Source of the DNA: a virus
Length of the DNA stretch: 26,952 bases
Virus record (IMG/VR): IMGVR_UViG_3300036832_001328
Coordinates: 1-26,952 of that record
Direction: 5' to 3' (one strand)
Shown: positions 1 to 7,548 of the stretch, piece by piece
Layout: every line of letters starts with the position of its first letter
How positions within the stretch are numbered: position 1 is the stretch's first letter
Translations under genes and position numbers: made by a program
The notes under the pieces: model-generated
What the model saw: the letters and a program-made list of their open reading frames with translations, nothing else
What the model was told of the DNA's origin: nothing
Database searches by the model: none

Positions 1-533
1 CTTACGAGAACGACACCAACGTCACAGATACCAATACTGGACTGCCACCGCACAGCATCAGCCTCGTGGTGCAGGGTGGCGATGCTACCCAGATTTGCCA
101 GACGATCCTCAACCACAAGACCCCGGGCTGCTTTACCTACGGCACTACCCGGGAGTCGGTGAATGACGTCTATGGTCTGGCACATGATATCGGTTTCTAT
201 GTGCCGACCCCTGTCACGGTAGGCGTGCGCATCTCGCTGACGGCAAATCCCGGTTACTCTACGCTGATCGGCACGGCGATCAGCCAGGCAGTGGCTGACT
301 ACATCAACAACCTTGGTTCCGGCGAGGATGTGGTCTATTCCAAACTATGGCTGCCGGCCAATCTGTGCGATGTGACGACCGGCTTGCCGAGTGGTGCCAC
401 CAATACCTACGACATCACGGCAATGACCTCGGCCTCACCACCTGGCGGCACCTACGCGACTGCCAACATTCCGATCAGCATTTTCCAGACGGCGACCTGT
501 CTGGCCTCAGATGTGGTGCTGACGGTATCCTGA
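1..533 (+). CDS. Baseplate J-like protein, C-terminal part (5' truncated by window edge)
   Basis: The reading frame is open from base 3 to the TGA at 531-533, so the gene begins upstream of the window; about 176 residues remain. The start of the visible part (YENDTNVTDTNTGLPPHSI) followed by VVQGGD is typical of the C-terminal domain of phage baseplate J-like proteins, which form the baseplate wedge/periphery of contractile tails. A later GEDVVYSKLW segment also fits. The next gene starts one base after the stop, so the two are probably translationally coupled. The family call is from pattern recognition and is fairly safe; the internal ATG at 66 is not a credible start. Confidence 0.85.
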   Translation, partial: YENDTNVTDTNTGLPPHSISLVVQGGDATQICQTILNHKTPGCFTYGTTRESVNDVYGLAHDIGFYVPTPVTVGVRISLTANPGYSTLIGTAISQAVADYINNLGSGEDVVYSKLWLPANLCDVTTGLPSGATNTYDITAMTSASPPGGTYATANIPISIFQTATCLASDVVLTVS

Positions 534-534
534 A

Positions 535-1245
535 ATGACCCTCGGTGACTACCTTGCGCTGATCGGCAGCTGGCACTCCACGCGTCCGAAATATATGAAC
601 ACCATCGCGGCGCTGATCCAGCCGCTGGTGGATGCGCAGGCAATGCTGGCGCAATTGACGGCCGACTTTGATCTGGACACGGCAATCGGCATTCAGCTCG
701 ATCAGGTCGGTCAGTGGATCGGCCGCACGCGCTACATAGAGGTGCCGATCACTGGGGTGTATTTCACCTTCGACGACGGCATCACCACAGCAGGTGACAG
801 TCCACGCACTGGGTTCGACCAGGGGGTATGGTTCAACAAATACGATCCGACCGAGAAGATCGCGGCACTGGATGATGAGACATACCGCTCGGTGCTGAAG
901 CTGCAGGCAATCGCCAATCATTGGGACGGCACGCTGCCGTCGATCGCCGATGCCTTCCATCGCGTGTTCCCTGGTGCCTACATCCAGGATTTGGGCGATA
1001 CTGCAAACGGCCTTATGGCGATGGATGTGCTGCTGCCAGGACCGCTGATGTCCACCTTGATGATCCAGGTGCTGCAGCAGGACTTTCCGATCAAGCCTTC
1101 GGGTGTGTTCATCAACTTCATCGAGACGACCGTCTCCACCGAACCGATCTTCGGCTTCGATGCCGATACCGTCGATCCGCAAAATCCCGGTCCACTGGCC
1201 GGCTTCGACATCGGCAGTTGGGGCAAGATCATCTCGACGCTTTAG
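535..1245 (+). CDS. DUF2612 phage tail/baseplate protein
   Basis: 236 aa. The N-terminus (about residues 1-60) is helical. It is followed by IQLDQVGQWIGRTRYIEVPI, the recognisable core of DUF2612 proteins, which lie directly after baseplate J genes in contractile-tailed phages and take the place of P2 gpI-like tail proteins. A DDETYRSVLKLQAIANHWDG segment at about residues 102-121 is also family-like. The start ATG lies one base after the upstream stop. The C-terminus ends just before a Shine-Dalgarno (AGGGGAA at 1244-1250) that serves the tail-fibre gene. Likely role: a structural protein linking baseplate and fibre. No catalytic motif is visible. Confidence 0.8.
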   Translation: MTLGDYLALIGSWHSTRPKYMNTIAALIQPLVDAQAMLAQLTADFDLDTAIGIQLDQVGQWIGRTRYIEVPITGVYFTFDDGITTAGDSPRTGFDQGVWFNKYDPTEKIAALDDETYRSVLKLQAIANHWDGTLPSIADAFHRVFPGAYIQDLGDTANGLMAMDVLLPGPLMSTLMIQVLQQDFPIKPSGVFINFIETTVSTEPIFGFDADTVDPQNPGPLAGFDIGSWGKIISTL

Positions 1246-1256
1246 GGGAAACCACA

Positions 1257-3188
1257 GTGGCAAACGACTTCCTGACTTTCGCGGGTGATCCTGCGGCTAA
1301 TGTCATGCTACAAGCTGACTATGCTGCGACTGGTTTCACGGCGCGCATTCTCGGCTTCTCGACCGGCACCGCGCTGTCGATCCAGCTCAACAAGGTCTGG
1401 CGGCAGGCATCGCTGATCAGCACGATGATTGCCAACTTCACGGTGACCGAAACCGGCAGCAACATGCTGGATGACGGTTCGCCGGCCGGTATGACGGCAT
1501 TGCAGAACAACTTCGCTGCGGCAATCCGCACTGTGGCGCAGGGTGCGGTCGGCACAGGTTATCTGCCATTGGTCGGTGGCACATTGACCGGTCCGCTGAT
1601 CATCCAGAGCGCCAATGCACTCGATATCAAAGCACCTGTCGGCAGCCCAGCGACCCTCGCGCTGGACAGTGCAGCTGGGCAGTATTGTCAAGTCTTCTCC
1701 CGCACCAACGGCACTGTGCGCTGGTCAATCCTGCACGCCGACAACGCACCGGAGACCGGCGGCAACGCCGGTTCGAACTGGTCACTGTCGCGCTACAGCG
1801 ACGCTGGCAACTACCTCGGCACGCCGCTGTCGATCAGTCGCGCCACTGGGGTCGTCAACTTCACCAATCCGCCGACCTTGAATGGGGCGCCGTTGCCTTA
1901 TCTCTCGATCGGCGGCGGCAACCTGTCCGGTCAGATATGGTTCACAGGCGGTGCCGGCATCACCTATGCACTCGGAAGTTACAGCCATGCGATCGAATAT
2001 GGCTGGGACGGCTCGGAAATCCTTGCCTGGGTCGATGCCACCTATGTCGGCAACCTCGCCACACAGCAGTGGTCGAACAGCGTCTTGACCGGCTATCTTC
2101 CATTGTCGGGTGGCACTCTGACCGGCGCCTTGCAATGCAATGCCTCGCTGGTGGTCAACGGTGGCGCCGGCTTTAGGTCCTCAGTGTGGTTCGCCAACCT
2201 GGGTGACTTCGCCAATTTCACCGATGGCCGCTATCGCTACCGGCAATGGGCTGGGAATTGGTTTGACAACTGGGATGGCCAGACCGGCAACCGCACATGG
2301 TATTGTGCCGGTGGTCAGTCGATGCGGCTTGATGGTGGCGCGGCTCTGACCACGACTGGCATGATCCGCACCGAGAGTGCGCGCCTGATGGTGCAGCACG
2401 GCAGTGTGGCACCTTGCGTTGGCCTGTGGGCACAGTGGGCCGGCGCCGCGATGGGATCATGGTTTGACGGCAACGCGCTGTGGTTTGGCGGTGTCGATGG
2501 CAATGCCAATCCGGTCAGCGGTCTGATGGACATCGCCTTGTCCGGCGCGGTCGGCATAGCGAATACGCTTTGGGTTGGTGGTCAAATCAGTGCCGGTGGT
2601 CTGATCTATTCAAATAGCTATATCCAGGCAGCCGGCGATGTTGATGCCGGAAACAACCTTAATGTTAACGGCAACGGGTATATCCGTGGTCTGCTGGAGG
2701 TGGATAACATCCAGCACACCTATGGCAGCGGCAAAAACGTCAACCATTCCACCTTGCCGTGTTTTGCCATGGACTTCGTGGGCAACTACGCCATGGGCAT
2801 TTCGCTTGGCGTGCTCAGTGCCGCAATGACCTTTGGCTATACCGATGCCGGCGGTCAGCCGCAAGGGTGGATGGGCTTCCTCAACACGGCAGGTGTCTGG
2901 GGCGGCGCCTATTTCCAGACGCTGTCCGGTCGTGCCATCAAGAAGAACATTGAGCCATCACGCGACTTCGATAGCCTGAGCGCAATCCGCCAGGTGGAAA
3001 CCTTCAGCTATGATATGAAGGACAGCGACACCCATCGCGACTTCGGTTTCATTGCCGAAGAACTGGCCGACCTTCTGCCGGACGTGGTAAGCAACTACGA
3101 GGCAGGTCCGACCGTCGATGTGACGGCACTGATCGCGCACGCCTATCGCGCTATCGCCCAACTTGCCAGGCGCATCGACGCCATCTGA
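1257..3188 (+). CDS. Tail fibre/tailspike protein with C-terminal S74 intramolecular chaperone
   Basis: 643 aa from a GTG start at 1257, chosen because AGGGGAA sits 6 bases upstream and the gene then abuts DUF2612; the first in-frame ATG at 921 would overlap the previous gene by more than 300 bases. Two copies of a YLPLxGGTLTG motif (from about residues 102 and 280) and a degenerate third between them are typical of phage fibre shaft/collar repeats. The last 90 residues are a peptidase S74 domain: Ser557 followed five residues later by Lys562 (SGRAIKKN) matches the Ser-Lys dyad that cuts the chaperone off after trimerisation, and FGFIAEEL is also characteristic. Expected role: host receptor binding at the baseplate. 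Confidence 0.88.
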   Translation: MANDFLTFAGDPAANVMLQADYAATGFTARILGFSTGTALSIQLNKVWRQASLISTMIANFTVTETGSNMLDDGSPAGMTALQNNFAAAIRTVAQGAVGTGYLPLVGGTLTGPLIIQSANALDIKAPVGSPATLALDSAAGQYCQVFSRTNGTVRWSILHADNAPETGGNAGSNWSLSRYSDAGNYLGTPLSISRATGVVNFTNPPTLNGAPLPYLSIGGGNLSGQIWFTGGAGITYALGSYSHAIEYGWDGSEILAWVDATYVGNLATQQWSNSVLTGYLPLSGGTLTGALQCNASLVVNGGAGFRSSVWFANLGDFANFTDGRYRYRQWAGNWFDNWDGQTGNRTWYCAGGQSMRLDGGAALTTTGMIRTESARLMVQHGSVAPCVGLWAQWAGAAMGSWFDGNALWFGGVDGNANPVSGLMDIALSGAVGIANTLWVGGQISAGGLIYSNSYIQAAGDVDAGNNLNVNGNGYIRGLLEVDNIQHTYGSGKNVNHSTLPCFAMDFVGNYAMGISLGVLSAAMTFGYTDAGGQPQGWMGFLNTAGVWGGAYFQTLSGRAIKKNIEPSRDFDSLSAIRQVETFSYDMKDSDTHRDFGFIAEELADLLPDVVSNYEAGPTVDVTALIAHAYRAIAQLARRIDAI

Positions 3189-3199
3189 AAGGGATAATC

Positions 3200-3391
3200 A
3201 TGACTGAGTTCGAAGAACCACGATCACCTGAGCCACCGAAACACCGGGAGGCTGAGATTGCCAGCCCGGAGCTGCCTGAGCCTCCGGCGGCATGGCCGGC
3301 CGTGCCACCTGACCTGATCGATTGGAAAGGTCCGGTGAACTGGCCGGGACCGCTATCGCCGCCACCACGGAACGTCCCACAACATCGTTGA
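3200..3391 (+). CDS. Small proline-rich protein of unknown function
   Basis: 63 aa, about one quarter proline, with PEPP/LPEPP-type runs and an acidic N-terminus. AAAGGGA lies just upstream of the ATG and the gene sits 11 bases after the tail-fibre stop, so it is very likely expressed with the late operon. No membrane segment, signal peptide or known domain is visible. Its position suggests a fibre-associated or late accessory protein, but this is inference only. Confidence 0.6.
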   Translation: MTEFEEPRSPEPPKHREAEIASPELPEPPAAWPAVPPDLIDWKGPVNWPGPLSPPPRNVPQHR

Positions 3392-3403
3392 AAGGAGAAC
3401 AGT

Positions 3404-3643
3404 ATGCCGCAACCACAAGGTCCCGACATTACCTGGACTGTGACAGTCCCATGGGAGGCAGTGAACCCGCTGCTTCAGGTGATTGGTTCCGGGCCATTCA
3501 ATATCGTCGCCGATGTGCTCGTCGAGCTGCGTAACCAGACTCAGCGCCAGATGGATGCCTGGGGTCAGGAGCAGCAGGCCAAGCAGGGGCAGGTCCTGCC
3601 GCCCGCTGCGCGGCCGAACGGTGAGGATCGGACGGTCGCCTGA
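3404..3643 (+). CDS. Conserved-looking small phage protein, unknown function
   Basis: 79 aa, preceded by a strong AAAGGAG site 7 bases before the ATG. The centre (about residues 10-45) alternates hydrophobic strand and amphipathic helix (ITWTVTVPWEAVNPLLQVI, then VADVLVELRNQTQRQMDAW). The last 25 residues are polar and proline-rich. It sits between the proline-rich protein and the DUF3309 gene in the late operon. No function can be assigned. Confidence 0.65.
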   Translation: MPQPQGPDITWTVTVPWEAVNPLLQVIGSGPFNIVADVLVELRNQTQRQMDAWGQEQQAKQGQVLPPAARPNGEDRTVA

Positions 3644-3687
3644 CCACGGTCGAAGACTGGCGCCGCGCACTGCATGGAGATGTGATT

Positions 3688-3855
3688 ATGAGTCCCCTGC
3701 TGATCATCGTCATCGTTATCCTGCTGGTGCTCGTGCTGGGTGGCGGCTATGGCTACCGCGCCGGGTGGGGCCAGCCGGCCTATTACCCGGGCATCGGCAT
3801 CGTCGGGATCATTCTGATCGTGCTGATCGTTCTGCTGCTGACTGGACGGCTCTAG
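3688..3855 (+). CDS. DUF3309-like small membrane protein
   Basis: 55 aa. Two hydrophobic helices (residues about 3-18 and 34-52, the latter a run of Ile/Leu/Val) flank a central GGGYGYRAGWGQ stretch rich in Gly, Tyr and Trp. This two-helix layout with a glycine/aromatic linker and a terminal LLLTGRL is the DUF3309 pattern, common in rhizobia and other alphaproteobacteria. A GGAG lies about 9 bases before the ATG. It is the last gene of the rightward operon, just upstream of the terminator. In a phage it could be a membrane-acting late protein (for example holin-like), but that is speculative. Confidence 0.7.
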   Translation: MSPLLIIVIVILLVLVLGGGYGYRAGWGQPAYYPGIGIVGIILIVLIVLLLTGRL

Positions 3856-3895
3856 CCGGACCGGCTAAGTTCGTCCCGACGTTACCCTTACCTGA

Positions 3896-3927
3896 CCCCC
3901 TGAGAGCCTGCCTCTCAGGGGGTTTTT
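3896..3927 (+). terminator. Strong intrinsic terminator of the late rightward operon
   Basis: A perfect 11-bp stem, CCCCCTGAGAG at 3896-3906 paired with CTCTCAGGGGG at 3912-3922, encloses a 5-base loop and is followed directly by TTTTT (3923-3927). It lies 40 bases after the last + strand gene. Confidence 0.92.
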
Positions 3928-3935
3928 CTTTGGGT

Positions 3936-4018
3936 CTAGGAGGGGGTCCAGCGGCTCGGATCAGGCACCCTGGCCGGGGGACCTAAGGGCCTTCCGAGGG
4001 GTCTGGACCCCCTCCTAG
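3936..4018. repeat. Long-range inverted repeat, 16-bp perfect arms
   Basis: CTAGGAGGGGGTCCAG (3936-3951) is the exact reverse complement of CTGGACCCCCTCCTAG (4003-4018), separated by 51 bases that are themselves G-rich. It begins 9 bases after the terminator's T-run. Confidence 0.9.
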
Positions 4019-4132
4019 CTGGGTGGGGGGTCTGGCTACCCCCTAGACACCCTGTTTCTACCCCTTTTTTTTAAGGCTGGGCAGGCTCTAGAGCGTCCCC
4101 TCGGGTAGGGGTAGCTCGGAAGCCCTCTAGGG

Positions 4133-4146
4133 GCCTCCTAGGAGGC
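4133..4146. repeat. 14-bp perfect palindrome containing CTAG
   Basis: GCCTCCTAGGAGGC reads identically on both strands. Its CTAG centre and flanking GGAGG echo the arms of the larger inverted repeat about 120 bases away. Confidence 0.85.
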
Positions 4147-4172
4147 GGCGATCTCGTTTTTTAGACACCTGC

Positions 4173-4328
4173 TTACTCCCCTGCGGGAGAAAGGCTTAGT
4201 TGCTGTGCCACGTAGGCATCCGCGTCAGCAGCGCCGGCAGGGTCTAGCCACCGCAGTCCGCTGGCGATGGTCATGACGATTGCCGCTGCGATCATCAGAA
4301 CTGTTATTGTTTCGAGCATCTCATTCAT
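4173..4328 (-). CDS. Small single-pass membrane protein (51 aa), unknown
   Basis: ATG at 4328 was chosen because it overlaps the TGA of the upstream small gene as ATGA; no good Shine-Dalgarno is visible, so translation probably depends on coupling. The product has one hydrophobic helix near the N-terminus (LMIAAAIVMTIASGL, about residues 11-25) and a polar C-terminal tail. It is the last gene of the leftward transcript. A longer frame starting at 4400 exists but lacks a ribosome site and ignores the overlap. A lysis-related or membrane accessory role is possible but unsupported. Confidence 0.5.
   Translation of the reverse strand: MNEMLETITVLMIAAAIVMTIASGLRWLDPAGAADADAYVAQQLSLSPAGE
4306..4322. 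repeat. 17-bp direct repeat, copy 1
   Basis: ATTGTTTCGAGCATCTC, exactly repeated at 8189-8205 in the same orientation. Here it lies in the first codons of the 51-aa membrane gene (EMLETI). Confidence 0.85.
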
Positions 4329-4522
4329 GCCGGTTCGTCTGGCAGCTTGTTTGAGCAGATGACCCGCCGGACGGTCCAGCCTGGATGACGCTGCTGCCAT
4401 AGCGGGGTCAGCAGGGAACCGTGCATTTGACAGGATGAAACGTCGGGCATGGGCCGGTCAAGCACATTGAATATCTGACAAGCGCCGTTGGTGATGCAGG
4501 CGAGGAAAGTGAGATAGAACAG
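4325..4522 (-). CDS. Small Cys-containing protein with hydrophobic N-terminus, probable CTG start
   Basis: 65 aa if translation begins at CTG 4522, which has GGAG 8 bases upstream; no ATG/GTG/TTG is available near the N-terminus. The N-terminus (LFYLTFLACITNGACQIF) looks like a short exported or membrane segment. The C-terminal half has QRHPGWTVRRVIC, a pattern I associate with short proteobacterial and phage proteins of the form 'leader, paired Cys, HPGW..R.W.C'. The stop overlaps the next gene's ATG (ATGA). The codon-level sense and the overlap argue that it is real; the start is uncertain. Confidence 0.5.
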   Translation of the reverse strand: MFYLTFLACITNGACQIFNVLDRPMPDVSSCQMHGSLLTPLWQQRHPGWTVRRVICSNKLPDEPA

Positions 4523-4525
4523 CGT

Positions 4526-4633
4526 TTATTCTCCACCCCATCGGATGAACTTGCCCATCAGGACCGCCAGCCCAAGGGCCACCACAAACCATATCAGTCC
4601 GAGCACGACCGTAGCTGTCGTTGCGGCTATCAT
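4526..4633 (-). CDS. Very small membrane protein (35 aa)
   Basis: The ATG at 4633 overlaps the TGA of the preceding 28-aa frame (ATGA). The product is nearly all one hydrophobic helix (TVVLGLIWFVVALGLAVLM) ending in a basic/aromatic tail KFIRWGGE. It ends 3 bases before the probable CTG start of the next gene, whose ribosome site lies in its last codons. Hydrophobic phage microproteins in such chains are often lysis or superinfection-related, but nothing here proves it. Confidence 0.5.
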   Translation of the reverse strand: MIAATTATVVLGLIWFVVALGLAVLMGKFIRWGGE

Positions 4634-4716
4634 CGCCAGGTTCTCCAGATCACGATCAGACAGGCACCGCAGATCGTAAGTGCGACCGGTAGCCAGACTG
4701 TGGTTAATGGTGTCAA
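4630..4716 (-). CDS. Very small membrane peptide (28 aa), TTG start
   Basis: A TTG at 4716 overlaps the TGA of the 701-aa gene, and the frame ends in a TGA overlapped by the next ATG. It would encode a 28-residue peptide with one hydrophobic helix (VWLPVALTICGACLIVI) and a basic C-terminus (WRTWR). Evidence is the overlap at both ends and the membrane-like composition; its length makes it a weak call. Confidence 0.35.
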   Translation of the reverse strand: MTPLTTVWLPVALTICGACLIVIWRTWR

Positions 4717-6818
4717 GTCACCGGTCCGGCGATCGCCTGCTTGCCCGGCCGGGACGCGCCGCCCGCTTCCAAGCCTGCCAGGATCGAAGTTTCCAGCTTG
4801 GCCAGTGCCGGCTCTGCTTCGGCAATGCCAGCCTGCCACGCCACCGCCAGCGCGCATGACAGATACAGCGGATAATCGAGGTCGCCGCTGGGCGGCGGAT
4901 AGTCCGGGCTATACTGGGCCGGCCGCGGATCACCCAGGAACGGCGCATTGCCCGTCCAGGCATCGGCCCAGTTGGGGTAAACATTCACCGGATCAGTGGC
5001 CGCGCCCTTGGCGACATAGCTGGACGGATAGGCGCACGACCAACCAGAGTTCGGATCAAGCCGGGCACTGAGGTTCTTCACCTTCCACTGGGTGATTTCG
5101 TTCCACTGATGCAGGTCAGGATGCAGCAGGGCGATCCACGCCCAGCCACCCGCGCAGATGTCCTCCTGCCAGGGCTGATACCACGTCCAGGTGCCATCCT
5201 CGCCGCTGCCATCGGTGCTGCCGGCCAGTTGGAACACCGACCGGATCGGCGCCGGGTTCATCACCGTTTCCTCATAGACGTGATCGTAAGCCCAGCTTTG
5301 CAGGGCGCGGTGGAACAGTGAGCGCGGCAACAGCCAGGGTGGTGGGTTCTCCGGCGAGACTTTGGCGCACGCGGCCAAAGTGCGCGATGACCAGCCCGTG
5401 GCACGTGGTTGGATCACGCCGTAACCCCGCACGATCGAAGATGGCGACTCCATGATGCACATGACGGTCTGCCGTTGCAGGTTCTCCAGATGGTAGGGAT
5501 CGCCCGTCAGCAGGAACGGCAGGTAAGAGCAGGCCGGCTGATGCGCGGTGTCGAGGTAGATGCCGGTGCCGGGGACGAAGTTGTCTGCGATCTGTGCGCC
5601 AACGCCATCGACTGGTGGGTTGATGCGGCCAGCGCCTGGTGTGCTGATGCCGTAGACTTCACAGCTCACCGTGATCGAGCCGCTGTCGGGGATTTTGGTG
5701 TCGACCGGCACGCGGCACTCGATGTTGTTGGCATCGAGCACCATGTTCCAGGCGGGGGGCGAGCCGTTTGCCGAGAGCACGGTGCCGGGTGGTCCGGCCA
5801 GCATGACGTCAACCCAGTTCGAGGGCACTGACCAGGTGATCCAGGGCGAACCGGCCTGCGCGCTGTAGAGCGTCGATTGTGGGTATTGGTCGATCGGGTC
5901 GATCACGCAGCCGGTGTCCTGGTCGTAGAAATCCCAGGTAAAGGTCCCGGCGGCTTCGGCCTGTGCCATGACGTCGGCGAGAGCGTCGGGGTTGTCCTCG
6001 TTGCCGATATACCAGCCCTGTGCACTGGTGACGTGACCGATGTCGCCGCGCCCGCCGGTCTGCGGCATGTATGCAGTGAAACCACACAGACTCATGGGGG
6101 TGTAGTGGTATTGCCGGCCGGGGTATGGGTCGGTGCCCCTGGTGAGGTTTGGGTCGAAGCGGGGCAAAAGCTTCGCTGCGTAGAGGTCCTCAAGTTTGCG
6201 CATTGGCAGGGGCCAGTCGTTCGACTGCCAGCGCCAACGCTGATAAGCACCGTGCGATGGTACCTCCATCGTGACTGACTCGGCCAGCTCGTCGCCGTTT
6301 ATCTCGACTGTGTATGCCGGCAGATTAACGTGGTTGGTATCCTGCCAGGCGCCTTGAGCGACAATGACCGACACACGTCCTTCCATACGGCGGAAATCAA
6401 CGCGTAGAGGACAATCGTTAGCAAGCACACGAGTGCAACGCTCACTGAAACGTCCATCAGTATCCTGATAGGTGCCGACATCATTGCCATCTGCTTCGTT
6501 GTAGACGAACTGTCGACCGCTCAGGGTAACCACGGCCTGCAGGGTGCCCGCTGGTGGAGGATCAGGCGGGGTGATGTCGACCGGCGGCTCAGGCGGCACT
6601 TCGATGTCGGGCGGCTGCTCTGGCGGAATGATAATAGGATGCTCAGGCTGCGCATCCACGGGCGGCTGTTCCACATCTGGAGGCTTACCCTGACCGGGGG
6701 GAGTTCCACCATGACCAGGTGGTGTTCCGCCTTGACCGGGTGGAGAGGGTGGCTTGCCCATGGTTACCTCGATGTCAAAGGTTATTTCGCCGGATATACG
6801 AATGACGCGTGGCGACAT
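4713..6818 (-). CDS. Large secreted/virion-like protein with proline-rich N-terminus; possible carbohydrate-active (alpha/alpha-barrel-like) C-terminal half
   Basis: 701 aa. Residues about 20-95 are a low-complexity Pro/Gly region (PPGQGG-type repeats, then runs of PPE/PPD). The rest is globular and very rich in Trp, Tyr, Pro and Asp, with a segment (about 430-560) including LLTGDPYHLENLQRQ, then WLLPRSLFHRALQSWAYDHV and QPWQEDICAGGWAWIALLHPD. Paired helices with aromatic and acidic residues recall six-hairpin glycosidase/lyase folds; this is inference. ATG 6818 has AAAAGG about 8 bases upstream; a second ATG at 6761 has a better GAGGT site and would drop 19 residues. It lies opposite the tail operon. 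It may be a depolymerase or structural decoration; no homologue is recognised. Confidence 0.6.
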   Translation of the reverse strand: MSPRVIRISGEITFDIEVTMGKPPSPPGQGGTPPGHGGTPPGQGKPPDVEQPPVDAQPEHPIIIPPEQPPDIEVPPEPPVDITPPDPPPAGTLQAVVTLSGRQFVYNEADGNDVGTYQDTDGRFSERCTRVLANDCPLRVDFRRMEGRVSVIVAQGAWQDTNHVNLPAYTVEINGDELAESVTMEVPSHGAYQRWRWQSNDWPLPMRKLEDLYAAKLLPRFDPNLTRGTDPYPGRQYHYTPMSLCGFTAYMPQTGGRGDIGHVTSAQGWYIGNEDNPDALADVMAQAEAAGTFTWDFYDQDTGCVIDPIDQYPQSTLYSAQAGSPWITWSVPSNWVDVMLAGPPGTVLSANGSPPAWNMVLDANNIECRVPVDTKIPDSGSITVSCEVYGISTPGAGRINPPVDGVGAQIADNFVPGTGIYLDTAHQPACSYLPFLLTGDPYHLENLQRQTVMCIMESPSSIVRGYGVIQPRATGWSSRTLAACAKVSPENPPPWLLPRSLFHRALQSWAYDHVYEETVMNPAPIRSVFQLAGSTDGSGEDGTWTWYQPWQEDICAGGWAWIALLHPDLHQWNEITQWKVKNLSARLDPNSGWSCAYPSSYVAKGAATDPVNVYPNWADAWTGNAPFLGDPRPAQYSPDYPPPSGDLDYPLYLSCALAVAWQAGIAEAEPALAKLETSILAGLEAGGASRPGKQAIAGPVT

Positions 6819-6842
6819 CCAGTGAACCTTTTGTTACTCGCA

Positions 6843-6869
6843 GAACGGCCGGGCAGTGCCCGGCCGTTC
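6843..6869 (-). terminator. GC-rich perfect inverted repeat between PEP-CTERM and 701-aa genes (terminator/attenuator-like)
   Basis: GAACGGCCGGGCA (6843-6855) and TGCCCGGCCGTTC (6857-6869) are exact reverse complements around one base, giving at least an 11-bp stem. It begins 6 bases after the PEP-CTERM stop in the - direction. No T-run follows on the - strand, so it may act as a weak terminator, an mRNA 3'-end stabiliser or an attenuator before the 701-aa gene. Confidence 0.6.
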
Positions 6870-6875
6870 CCTAGG

Positions 6876-7547
6876 TTATACCTTGCGGCGACGGATCAGT
6901 CCAAGACCCACCAGACCGGCACCGAGCAGCATGATGCTGGCCGGCTCCGGGACAGGCGGCGGAGGTGGTGGAGGCGGAGGCGGTGGCGGACCGCCCGTAT
7001 TCACCGGGATATCCTGACTGACGAGGTTGTAGTTGTTCTGCGTCCCAACCCAGTCGATCTTGAACGCAGGCGCGTAGCCGGCCCAAGTGCCACCGGCATT
7101 CAAGGTCGCCGTGAAGTCGATGGTGATCGGTGTGCCGACCAGCGTGGTTGGGGTTGGCGGGATCGTTGTGTTGTCGAAGCAGAAGAAGTTGCCGTTGCCG
7201 TCACACCCGGTCGAGTTCAGGCCACCGACCAGGAAAGTGAAGTTCGCCGGTGCGGTAACTGACGCCGATGCCAAACCGCCGGCCGGGTTACCGAACGCAA
7301 TGGCATTGATGCCAGTGCGCCCGCCGATCGTGTCGCTGGCCGTATTCTGGCCAGAGATGGTCAGGACAAAGTTGGCGATCAACGGGTTCGCCGTGACCGT
7401 CTCGTCCAACTCGTAGGTGATGCCTTCGCAGTTGCCACCGCAGTTGCCGGCGGAGTTAGACAGTACCAGGGCAGCGTTGGCGGGCAGGGAGATAGCAGCG
7501 GCGATTGCCGCTGCTACCACTCCCAGAGTGATGGGAAGCTTGTTCAA
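6876..7547 (-). CDS. PEP-CTERM exported protein 1 (exosortase substrate)
   Basis: 223 aa from TTG 7547, chosen because a GGGGGG Shine-Dalgarno lies 6 bases upstream and the start follows the previous TGA by one base. The N-terminus (MNKLPITLGVVAAAIAAAIS then LPANA) is a Sec signal peptide with probable cleavage after ANA. The central ~150 residues are Gly/Thr/Asn-rich, beta-like, with paired Cys (CGGNCEG; CDGNGNFFC). A 12-proline tract leads into VPEPASIMLLGAGLVGLGLI and RRRKV: the PEP motif, hydrophobic helix and Arg-rich tail of PEP-CTERM domains. Known for the family: sorting by an exosortase to the outer surface or extracellular matrix in Gram-negatives. No exosortase is in the window, so the host must supply it. 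Confidence 0.88.
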   Translation of the reverse strand: MNKLPITLGVVAAAIAAAISLPANAALVLSNSAGNCGGNCEGITYELDETVTANPLIANFVLTISGQNTASDTIGGRTGINAIAFGNPAGGLASASVTAPANFTFLVGGLNSTGCDGNGNFFCFDNTTIPPTPTTLVGTPITIDFTATLNAGGTWAGYAPAFKIDWVGTQNNYNLVSQDIPVNTGGPPPPPPPPPPPPVPEPASIMLLGAGLVGLGLIRRRKV

Positions 7548-7548
7548 T

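Larger units (their letters stand above)
3928..4172. other. Non-coding, hairpin- and CTAG-rich junction between convergent blocks
   Basis: No credible gene. The stretch is unusually G/C-tract rich and holds six CTAG tetramers (3936-4140). It contains a 16-bp inverted repeat (3936-3951 with 4003-4018), CTACCCC/GGGGTAG arms (4058-4064 with 4108-4114), a 10-bp palindrome GCTCTAGAGC (4085-4094) and a 14-bp palindrome GCCTCCTAGGAGGC (4133-4146). Transcription from both sides points into it. It could be a transcriptional insulator, a structured RNA, or a packaging/replication site; the sequence alone does not decide. Confidence 0.7.

Noticed and set aside
921-1256. ATG 921 as the tail-fibre start
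   Set aside because: Would overlap the DUF2612 gene by over 300 bases; GTG 1257 has a ribosome site and gives a normal fibre N-terminus.
475-1263. 262-codon - strand open frame
   Set aside because: Antisense to DUF2612 and baseplate genes, which are recognisable and properly spaced.
3928-4172. tRNA or riboswitch in the structured junction
   Set aside because: No cloverleaf, CCA or known riboswitch core could be traced; only inverted repeats and palindromes.
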